NCBI GenBank assembly: GCA_031552425.1
Contig: JAVBMM010000038.1
Coordinates: 1-7,218, forward strand
Reading direction: 5' to 3'
Origin: JAISFI01 sp031552425
GTDB taxonomy: Bacteria; Bacteroidota; Bacteroidia; Bacteroidales; Azobacteroidaceae
DNA: 7,218 bases
Shown piece after piece: positions 1 through 5,780 of the stretch. Below the pieces are notes generated by a model. That model made no database searches. It saw nothing but the letters and a program-made list of their open reading frames with translations, and had not been told where the DNA came from. The position numbers and the translations under genes are program-made. Each line of letters opens with the position of its first letter. The stretch's first letter is position 1.

Positions 1-15
1 TTAATAAAATTCATT

Positions 16-576
16 ATGATTTACAGGTTTTTATTATTATCAGACGAAGTAGATAATTTCAAACGAGAAATTACAATAGATTCGGAAGCTTCTTTTTTAG
101 ATTTAAATAATGCTATTTTAGATGCCGTAGGATACACCAAAGATCAGATGACATCATTTTTTCTTTGTGAAGATGATTGGACCAAGACTACCGAAATTAC
201 ATTGATGGAAATGGATTCTGGATCTGAAGTCGACAACTATGTCATGGGAGATACTATTCTCAGCGAGTTGTTGGAAGATGAGAAACAAAAATTACTTTTC
301 GTCTTTGATTATTTCACTGAACGTGCGTTTTTCATGGAATTAGGTGAAATCATTACCGGAAAAGATCAAAGTGAGGCGATTTGTACAACATCTATAGGTA
401 ATGCTCCTGAACAAACCATCTCTTTCGAAGATACTGACTTCCTCAACACATCTTCCATTTCTATAGATGAAAACTTCTTCGGAGATGAAGATTATGATCC
501 GGATGAAATTGACAAAGAGGGATTTGAAGGTTTAGATGCTTTGGAGGGTATAGGTTCTTCTCCTTATGATGATTAA
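16..576 (+). CDS. Acidic pRiA4b ORF-3-like protein of unknown function
   Basis: A 186-residue protein whose role is unknown. The N-terminus (MIYRF, then a DNFKREI strand and a FLDLNNAILDAVGY helix, about residues 1-40) and the later KLLFVFDYFTERAFFMEL block (92-109) resemble the plasmid pRiA4b ORF-3-like fold, also labelled 'IS1096 passenger TnpR-like' in databases; the core YDFGD-type motif of that family is present only in degraded form. From about residue 135 the tail is strongly acidic and probably flexible (FEDTD, GDEDYDPDEID, ending SSPYDD). There is no signal peptide, membrane segment or recognisable catalytic motif, so it is probably cytosolic. I recall similar proteins as common single genes in Bacteroidales, so the transposon-style family name should not be read as mobility; no transposase or terminal repeats are seen here. 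Its last 11 bases overlap the miaA start, which suggests one transcript and translational coupling. The ATG at 16 is the natural start; any promoter lies before the window. Confidence 0.85.
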   Translation: MIYRFLLLSDEVDNFKREITIDSEASFLDLNNAILDAVGYTKDQMTSFFLCEDDWTKTTEITLMEMDSGSEVDNYVMGDTILSELLEDEKQKLLFVFDYFTERAFFMELGEIITGKDQSEAICTTSIGNAPEQTISFEDTDFLNTSSISIDENFFGDEDYDPDEIDKEGFEGLDALEGIGSSPYDD

Positions 577-1534
577 TGATGTGAACTCGCATAGCATTTT
601 ATCTTCAAGAAAAAACTTATTAGTTATATTAGGACCTACTGGTATTGGAAAAACAGAGTTAAGTATACAGGTCGCCAATCATTTTCAATCACCCATTATA
701 TCATGTGATTCTAGACAGTTGTACAAGGGTCTAAGTATTGGAACAGCAGCTCCCACTCCTGAACAATTATCAAAAGTAAAACATTTCTTCATTGGTACCC
801 TTGAATTAACCGAATATTACAGTGCCAGTCGTTATGAAGAAGACGTTATGGCTTTACTTTCAAAGTTATTTCTTGATCATGATACCATTGTAATGACAGG
901 GGGCTCAATGATGTATATAGATGCAATATGCAAAGGAATTGATGAAATTCCGACTATCGATGAAAAACTCCGGCAAGATATTTTTAAGCTCTATACAAAA
1001 GAAGGATTAGATCCTATTCGGAATCAACTCAAAATATTGGACCCTGTTTTTTATGGACAAGTAGATCTAAAAAACCATAAACGAGTCATCCATGCTTTGG
1101 AAATTTGCCTGATGACAGGAAAAACATATTCTTCTTTCCGTACCAACACAATTAAAAAACGTCCCTTCAATATTATCAAAGTTGAATTAACTCGTAACAG
1201 AGAAGACCTTTATTCCCGTATCAATAAGCGGGTAGATTTAATGATGGAAGAAGGCCTATTGGAAGAAGCAAGAAAAATGTATCCGCTACGACATTTAAAT
1301 TCCCTTAACACTGTTGGATACAAGGAACTTTTCAAATATTTAGATGGAGAATGGACTCTAGATTTTGCTATTGAAAAAATTAAGCAAAATACCAGAATTT
1401 ACTCACGAAAACAAATTACCTGGTTTAAAAAAGACCCGGAAATCTATAAGTTCAATATGGAAAATACAGATTTTATTTTCTGGTTGGAAAACGCTACAGG
1501 CCTTCGGTCACTAAATATCTCTCCGCTTCCATAG
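566..1534 (+). CDS. miaA: tRNA dimethylallyltransferase MiaA
   Basis: Transfers a dimethylallyl group from DMAPP to N6 of adenosine 37 in tRNAs that read codons starting with U, giving i6A. The 322-residue protein has the family layout: P-loop GPTGIGKT (residues 23-30), the DSRQ segment with the likely general-base Asp (48-51) followed by IGTAAPT (58-64), TGGSMMY (111-117), HKRVIHALEICLMTGK (171-186), NTVGYKEL (248-255) and the C-terminal block KIKQNTRIYSRKQITWFKK (271-289). Bacteroidales often carry two MiaA paralogues; the TGGSMMYIDA form suits the common one. It starts inside the end of the upstream acidic gene; ATG 566 and ATG 569 are adjacent alternatives and I keep the first. The conserved part ends near residue 296, and the last 25 or so residues are less typical. 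The end of the gene overlaps the opposing trxB gene by 41 bases. Confidence 0.96.
   Translation: MMINDVNSHSILSSRKNLLVILGPTGIGKTELSIQVANHFQSPIISCDSRQLYKGLSIGTAAPTPEQLSKVKHFFIGTLELTEYYSASRYEEDVMALLSKLFLDHDTIVMTGGSMMYIDAICKGIDEIPTIDEKLRQDIFKLYTKEGLDPIRNQLKILDPVFYGQVDLKNHKRVIHALEICLMTGKTYSSFRTNTIKKRPFNIIKVELTRNREDLYSRINKRVDLMMEEGLLEEARKMYPLRHLNSLNTVGYKELFKYLDGEWTLDFAIEKIKQNTRIYSRKQITWFKKDPEIYKFNMENTDFIFWLENATGLRSLNISPLP
1460..1480 (-). terminator. Inverted repeat past the trxB stop, possible weak terminator
   Basis: Perfect 7-base arms GAAAATA (1460-1466) and TATTTTC (1474-1480) surround a 7-base loop. In the direction of trxB it begins 14 bases after the TAG stop, a sensible place for a 3'-end hairpin. 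It is AT-rich, has no U-run after it on the minus strand, and lies inside miaA, so it may simply be coding sequence. A role in ending or stabilising the trxB transcript is inference. Confidence 0.3.
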
Positions 1535-2432
1535 CAGCCTGACATCCTGATCCGGCAGCTGTTATTGCTTGCCTATACGAAGGATCTGCCACATCTCCTG
1601 CGGCAAATACTCCCGGAATTTTAGTTTTAGGCGTCCCCGGAATCACTTTGATATATCCGGTTTCATCTGTTTCTAAATAAGATTTAAATATTTCAGAGTT
1701 AGGCTTATGACCTATCGCCAAGAAAAGTCCATCAATAGAGATATCATATTTTTCTTCATCCGAGGTTCCGGATTTTTTGACCAGATGGGCGCCTTCTACC
1801 CCATTTTCACCAAACAAACCAACTATATTATGTTCAAGGAGAAGTTCAATTTTAGGATTTTCCATCACCCTTTGCTGCATGATCTTGGAAGCCCTTAAAA
1901 AAGGTTTTCTCACTATCATATAAACTTTAGAGGCTAATCCTGCCAAATATGTAGCTTCTTCACAGGCAGTATCTCCTCCTCCAACTACAGCAACAATTCT
2001 CTTTTTATAAAAAAATCCGTCACAAGTAGCACAGGCAGAAACTCCTTGTCCTGCATATTTTCTTTCATCCGGTAATCCAAGATATTTAGCTGAAGCTCCG
2101 GTACTGATGATTAAAGTATCCGTTAAGATTTCTGCTCCACTATCTACAACAACTTTATATGGTTTAGAAGACAAATCAACAGATGTTATAAAACCAGTTC
2201 TTATATCTGCCCCAAAACGAGTAGCTTGACTTTTCAAATCTTCCATTAATTGTATACCCGTTATTCCTTCCGGATACCCGGGAAAATTCTCAATCTCCAT
2301 TGTTGTAGTAAGCTGCCCTCCGGGTTGTAATCCCTCATATAATATCGGAGAGAGATTAGCCCTGGAAGTATAAATTGCAGCTGTGTATCCTGCAGGACCA
2401 GATCCTATAATTAAACACTTTGTTCTTTCCAT
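1494..2432 (-). CDS. trxB: Thioredoxin-disulfide reductase TrxB
   Basis: A cytosolic FAD enzyme that passes electrons from NADPH to thioredoxin. The 312-residue length is normal for the low-molecular-weight bacterial type. Seen in order: the FAD dinucleotide-binding motif GSGPAGYTAA (residues 10-19), PGGQL (37-41), the redox-active CATC within CATCDGFF (Cys134 and Cys137), the NADPH-binding GGGDTACEEA (151-160), the VRKPFLRASK segment (174-183) whose basic residues match the NADPH 2'-phosphate site (HRRxxxR in E. coli), and the C-terminal FAD motif FAAGDVADPSYRQAITAAGSG (276-296, split here by family convention). All key residues are intact. The start ATG is 21 bases after the lolA-like stop, behind an A-rich spacer without a Shine-Dalgarno sequence, so it is probably translated from the ftsK-lolA-trxB transcript. 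Its last 41 bases overlap the end of miaA on the other strand. Confidence 0.97.
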   Translation of the reverse strand: MERTKCLIIGSGPAGYTAAIYTSRANLSPILYEGLQPGGQLTTTMEIENFPGYPEGITGIQLMEDLKSQATRFGADIRTGFITSVDLSSKPYKVVVDSGAEILTDTLIISTGASAKYLGLPDERKYAGQGVSACATCDGFFYKKRIVAVVGGGDTACEEATYLAGLASKVYMIVRKPFLRASKIMQQRVMENPKIELLLEHNIVGLFGENGVEGAHLVKKSGTSDEEKYDISIDGLFLAIGHKPNSEIFKSYLETDETGYIKVIPGTPKTKIPGVFAAGDVADPSYRQAITAAGSGCQAAMEAERYLVTEGL

Positions 2433-2453
2433 GTATTTTCTTTGTTTTATTTT

Positions 2454-3101
2454 TTATCTCAAATCTATTATCTCCACATCAGGAAATTTCTTTTTATCAA
2501 ATGAAAATATGTTATCCGGATAATTTTTCCCCGTTTCATATTTATTGATATAAATAATATTATTTATTTCATTTTTATTAATGATAGAAATTATTGTAGG
2601 TAAAAGATTCCCTTTACTTACCTGAACTATCATTTCTTTCATTTCTGTTTTCTTCTGTGGAGTCAACTTGATTTCATGCACCAGTTTTCCTTTAATGTCT
2701 GTTTTTTCTCCAACGTATTTATAATTAAAACCTTTTTTATAGACATTGAAAAGAAAGGAAGGATTCAACATTTGCAACTCTTCTTGACTTGGTTCTGTGA
2801 CATTTACTTCTCGATTTCCCTTTAAGTAAACCCATTGCGTTTTCCCATCGAACCAAGAGTCTGTTTCAGGTGTAGAAAGGTAAAATTTATTTCCTTTCAT
2901 TTGAATATTTCCATCAAAACTTTCTGTTACTTTTTCTTTAACATGTTTCACATTCAAAGTAAATGAAGCTGAAATTCCTCCGGATTTATTAAATTTTTCA
3001 GAGGATTGATCTAATATTTCTTTTGCTTTGGCATCTTTTTGAGCAAATAAAACAGATGCATACAAAACGGTTATCGCTAATAAAAATAATTTTCGACACA
3101 T
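2454..3101 (-). CDS. lolA: LolA-like outer-membrane lipoprotein carrier, periplasmic
   Basis: A 215-residue exported protein. Residues 1-20 form a Sec signal peptide: basic CRK start, hydrophobic LFLLAITVLYASVLFA, probable cleavage LFA|Q. The mature part has the half-barrel pattern of the LolA/LolB fold: ISASFTLNVKHV (43-54), SFDGNIQMKGNKFYLSTPETDSWFDGKTQWVYL spread over residues 61-93, with FDG, the DG before a Trp-Val-Tyr strand, and NPSFLFNVYKKGF (113-125). LolA carries lipoproteins across the periplasm to the outer membrane; that role is inferred from family membership, since Bacteroidota homologues are divergent and a LolB partner is usually not evident. Cys2 directly follows the start Met and is not a lipobox, so I read the protein as soluble. 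It sits 28 bases after ftsK and 21 bases before trxB on the same strand, which points to one operon. A divergent LolA-fold protein with another ligand remains possible. Confidence 0.85.
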   Translation of the reverse strand: MCRKLFLLAITVLYASVLFAQKDAKAKEILDQSSEKFNKSGGISASFTLNVKHVKEKVTESFDGNIQMKGNKFYLSTPETDSWFDGKTQWVYLKGNREVNVTEPSQEELQMLNPSFLFNVYKKGFNYKYVGEKTDIKGKLVHEIKLTPQKKTEMKEMIVQVSKGNLLPTIISIINKNEINNIIYINKYETGKNYPDNIFSFDKKKFPDVEIIDLR

Positions 3102-3129
3102 ATTTTAATCTATTAAAGTCTTGTAATTA

Positions 3130-5562
3130 TCACAAATTACTAATAATCTGCTCCAATTGATATTCGTCTTGTACAAGTACCTGACGGGCTTTACTCCCTT
3201 CAAAAGGTCCCACAATTCCGGCAGCTTCCAATTGATCCATAATTCTTCCGGCCCGATTATATCCGATAGAGAACTTTCTTTGTATTAAAGAAGTAGAACC
3301 TTGTTGGTGGATAACAATCAGACGGGCAGCTTCTTCAAACATACCATCTCTATCTGATAAATCTACAACACCGACTTTCTCTCCAGATTCTTCTCCAATA
3401 TATTCCGGAAGTAAAAATGCACTCGTATAACCTTGTTGTCTTTCTATAAATTTTGAAATCTGATCTACTTCAGGAGTATCTACAAATGCACATTGCACAC
3501 GGCTCATATCGCTACCTTGAGAAAATAATAAATCTCCACGACCTATCAGTTGATTTGCACCCGGAGCATCTAATATTGTACGAGAGTCTACCATTGATGT
3601 CACACGGAAAGCAATACGTGCAGGGAAATTGGCTTTAATCGTACCTGTAATAATATTCGTTGTAGGACGCTGGGTAGCAATCACCATATGTATTCCGACT
3701 GCTCTTGCTTTTTGTGCAATACGGGCGATGGGTAATTCTATTTCTTTGCCAGCCGTCATGATCAAATCACCAAACTCGTCGATAACAACAACAATATATG
3801 GCATGAACTTATGCCCTTTCAACGGATTCAATTTCCTGTTGATAAACTTTTCATTATATTCTTTGATATTACGCGTACCTGCTTTCATCAATAGATCATA
3901 ACGATCATCCATCTCTTTCGTTAAAGAATTTAATGTATGGATAACCTTAGTAAAATCTGTAATAATAGCCTTATCCGAATCAGGAAGTTTTGCCAGAAAA
4001 TGTTTCTCTATAACTGAATAAATATTGAATTCGACCATCTTCGGATCAACCAATACAAATTTCAATTCTGCAGGATGTTTTTTATACAACAGAGAGGTAA
4101 TGATGGCATTCAATCCTACAGATTTTCCTTGTCCGGTAGCTCCGGCAACAAGAACGTGAGGCATTTTACACAAATCCACCATAAAAATTTCATTAGTAAT
4201 AGTCTTTCCGATAGCAATCGGCAAATCAAATGTAGTTTCTTGAAATTTCTTCGATGCAATGATAGATTGCATCGAAACGATTTGAGGATCGCGATTAGGG
4301 ACTTCAATTCCAATGGTTCCTTTTCCCGGCATAGGAGCAATAATTCTAATTCCCAAAGCAGAAAGGCTCATTGCAATATCATCCTCCAAATTCCGAATTT
4401 TAGAAATTCTCACACCATCTTCCGGAATAATTTCATATAACGTAATTGTAGGACCTACGGTTGCTTTGATAGATTTTATTTTTATGCCGTAATGTTCAAG
4501 AGTTGTGGTAATTTTATTTTTATTAGCATTTTGCTCCTCCATATCTACCAGTTTTTCTCCGGTATCATATTTTTTTAACAAGTCTAAACCCGGAAAACGG
4601 TAATTAGATAAATCCAAACGAGGATCATAAATTCCCAACTTATCTAAATCGTCATATATTTCTTCTTCATTTCTTTCAACAGTAAAAGGAGTTTCTTCTT
4701 GCGGAACTTCCGGAATTTGATAATCTTCATCTTCTGGTTTAACAACCTCAAAATCATCAGAAATATCTAAATCTTCCACTCTGACAAATTCTCCATCTTT
4801 TTGGATTTCTACCAAAATATCCGGTTTTTGATCTTCATACTCAGGTTCCTGTTCTTCTTGAAAATCAATGTCATCATTTTCTGGATCATATGCTGTTTTG
4901 GCTTTTTTATTTTTGAAAGAATATTTGATGTTAAACATTTTTCTAAGGAAGGGAATGGTATGGGCGCTAACAAAAATCATAATAATGAAAAAAATTGTCA
5001 TCAAGAAAATGAAAGTTCCCGGAATACCAATATTATTGATTAAAGTGTCTGAAATAATAAAACCATGTTTTCCGCCTATATATAAAACAGTATCCCTGAA
5101 AAAATAACCCAAAAAAAATGCTGCGGCAACTGAGACCCAAATAGTTGACAAAGCACAAAAAATAAATCTTTTGAACAATCTTATTTTCTTTACTCTCATC
5201 AATTTAAGGGCTACAGAAGCAAAGAAAAACAACATAAAAAAAGTAGAAATACCGAACCATTCATTCATCAATAAATTACTGATACAAGCCCCTCTGGTTC
5301 CTGTCCAATTTTCTATTCCCGGCACATTTCCGGGATGAAAAACGGATAATCCTTCTACTTTACTTTGATCTGCAGCACCGGAAAAGAAAAAAGAAATCAT
5401 GGCTAATCCACAATACACTGTTAACATCAAAATAAATAATCCGGTTATAAATTGGGTTATTTCGCTTTTGAAAAATTCAATAACTCCCGAAGATTTTTCA
5501 TCTTTGTTGTCAACAGCTTTTTGTCGTTGTTTTAAATCATCTTTTAGTATACGTTTAGCCAT
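3130..5562 (-). CDS. ftsK: DNA translocase FtsK (FtsK/SpoIIIE family)
   Basis: A septum-located ATP-driven pump that moves chromosome ends and helps resolve dimers at dif with XerC/XerD. The 810-residue protein is complete. It has four predicted membrane segments (about residues 37-60, 104-122, 133-155, 178-200), an acidic Glu/Asp/Pro-rich linker (about 221-310), and the motor: the alpha/beta region from about 350, Walker A GATGQGKS (474-481), LVDPKMVEF (504-512), Walker B VVVIDEFGDL with D595/E596, and IATQRPTTNIITGTIKANFP (628-647), then LIGRGDLLF (672-680). The C-terminal winged-helix gamma domain (about 738-800, containing QRKFSIGYNRAGRIMDQLE) binds polarity sequences and contacts XerD. 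The linker is far shorter than the several-hundred-residue linker of E. coli FtsK, as is usual in this phylum. It starts behind a short leader in the divergent region and heads the ftsK-lolA-trxB string. Confidence 0.97.
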   Translation of the reverse strand: MAKRILKDDLKQRQKAVDNKDEKSSGVIEFFKSEITQFITGLFILMLTVYCGLAMISFFFSGAADQSKVEGLSVFHPGNVPGIENWTGTRGACISNLLMNEWFGISTFFMLFFFASVALKLMRVKKIRLFKRFIFCALSTIWVSVAAAFFLGYFFRDTVLYIGGKHGFIISDTLINNIGIPGTFIFLMTIFFIIMIFVSAHTIPFLRKMFNIKYSFKNKKAKTAYDPENDDIDFQEEQEPEYEDQKPDILVEIQKDGEFVRVEDLDISDDFEVVKPEDEDYQIPEVPQEETPFTVERNEEEIYDDLDKLGIYDPRLDLSNYRFPGLDLLKKYDTGEKLVDMEEQNANKNKITTTLEHYGIKIKSIKATVGPTITLYEIIPEDGVRISKIRNLEDDIAMSLSALGIRIIAPMPGKGTIGIEVPNRDPQIVSMQSIIASKKFQETTFDLPIAIGKTITNEIFMVDLCKMPHVLVAGATGQGKSVGLNAIITSLLYKKHPAELKFVLVDPKMVEFNIYSVIEKHFLAKLPDSDKAIITDFTKVIHTLNSLTKEMDDRYDLLMKAGTRNIKEYNEKFINRKLNPLKGHKFMPYIVVVIDEFGDLIMTAGKEIELPIARIAQKARAVGIHMVIATQRPTTNIITGTIKANFPARIAFRVTSMVDSRTILDAPGANQLIGRGDLLFSQGSDMSRVQCAFVDTPEVDQISKFIERQQGYTSAFLLPEYIGEESGEKVGVVDLSDRDGMFEEAARLIVIHQQGSTSLIQRKFSIGYNRAGRIMDQLEAAGIVGPFEGSKARQVLVQDEYQLEQIISNL

Positions 5563-5586
5563 ATTTTAGACATCTTAAACAAAGTG

Positions 5587-5594
5587 CAAAGATA
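5587..5594 (-). promoter_or_regulatory. Candidate ftsK promoter, -7 element
   Basis: Read on the minus strand, 5594-5587 is TATCTTTG, an exact match to the Bacteroidetes -7 consensus TAnnTTTG. Transcription would begin near 5580-5583, leaving a leader of about 20 bases before the ftsK ATG. No clear TTTG is found about 19 bases upstream (the expected place, near 5614-5617, reads ATTC), so the promoter is predicted to be weaker than that of rpsA or dependent on a factor. Confidence 0.5.
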
Positions 5595-5612
5595 ACTTTT
5601 TTTACATTGACG

Positions 5613-5646
5613 AGAATGAATTGGCATGAATTATTAAAATCATTCT
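5613..5646. repeat. Inverted and direct repeats upstream of ftsK, operator-like
   Basis: AGAATGA (5613-5619) is the exact reverse complement of TCATTCT (5640-5646). Overlapping the left arm is a direct repeat ATGAATT at 5616-5622 and 5626-5632, spaced one helical turn (10 bases) apart. The left arm lies where the -33 box of the ftsK promoter should be. This layout would suit a dimeric DNA-binding regulator, but short repeats in AT-rich spacers also arise by chance, and no regulator can be named. Confidence 0.3.
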
Positions 5647-5687
5647 TATTTACACTTTTAAAGGATTTGTTTTTTAATAGTTTTTCC

Positions 5688-5718
5688 TTTGATATTCAGA
5701 AAATAAAGTATACCTTTG
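5688..5718 (+). promoter_or_regulatory. Predicted rpsA promoter (Bacteroidetes primary-sigma type)
   Basis: TTTG at 5688-5691 is followed after exactly 19 bases by TACCTTTG at 5711-5718, both exact matches to the -33 TTTG and -7 TAnnTTTG elements known for the Bacteroidetes housekeeping sigma factor. T-tracts at 5670-5675 and 5681-5685 just upstream could act like an UP element, fitting a highly expressed ribosomal gene. The start of transcription is expected near 5722-5726, giving a leader of about 55-60 bases. The -33 box overlaps the right arm of a 6-base inverted repeat (AAAGGA 5660-5665, TCCTTT 5685-5690). Confidence 0.75.
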
Positions 5719-5780
5719 TCCCGTTTTTTATCGAAAAATATAATGTCTAACCAATTAATTAAAAAATTTTATTAACAAAC
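5719..5780 (+). promoter_or_regulatory. rpsA leader, no Shine-Dalgarno sequence
   Basis: The predicted 5' leader is AT-rich and nearly free of G close to the start; the bases before the ATG read TTATTAACAAAC. No GGAG-like sequence is present, as is usual in Bacteroidota, where A-rich starts replace Shine-Dalgarno pairing. A weak five-pair stem (T 5725-5729 with A 5734-5738, loop ATCG) lies at its 5' end. Autoregulation by S1 through the leader is known in proteobacteria, but no matching structure is visible here. Confidence 0.4.

Noticed and set aside
16..576. Mobile element suggested by the pRiA4b / IS1096 passenger family name
   Set aside because: There is no transposase, terminal inverted repeat or target duplication, and the gene is tightly coupled to a housekeeping gene.
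1535..1700. Intrinsic terminator for miaA inside trxB
   Set aside because: The GC-richer stretch with GGCAG and CTGCC pieces gives only short broken stems and no T-run follows, so no terminator can be supported.
1707..1898. Plus-strand open frame opposite trxB
   Set aside because: It is antisense to well-conserved TrxB sequence, has no recognisable protein features and no promoter or ribosome-binding context.
2460..2467. Minus-strand TAGATTTG near the lolA stop as an internal trxB promoter
   Set aside because: It matches the -7 consensus, but no TTTG lies about 19 bases upstream and it is part of the final LolA codons. A six-fixed-base match is expected roughly every 1.5 kb in DNA this AT-rich.
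3093..3101. Cys at residue 2 of the LolA-like protein as a lipidation site
   Set aside because: A lipobox Cys must follow a signal peptide; here it directly follows the start Met and a normal SPI cleavage site is present at about residue 20.
4116..4340. Minus-strand open frame of 74 codons inside ftsK
   Set aside because: It lies in another frame of the conserved FtsK motor region that includes Walker A; the FtsK frame is clearly the coding one.
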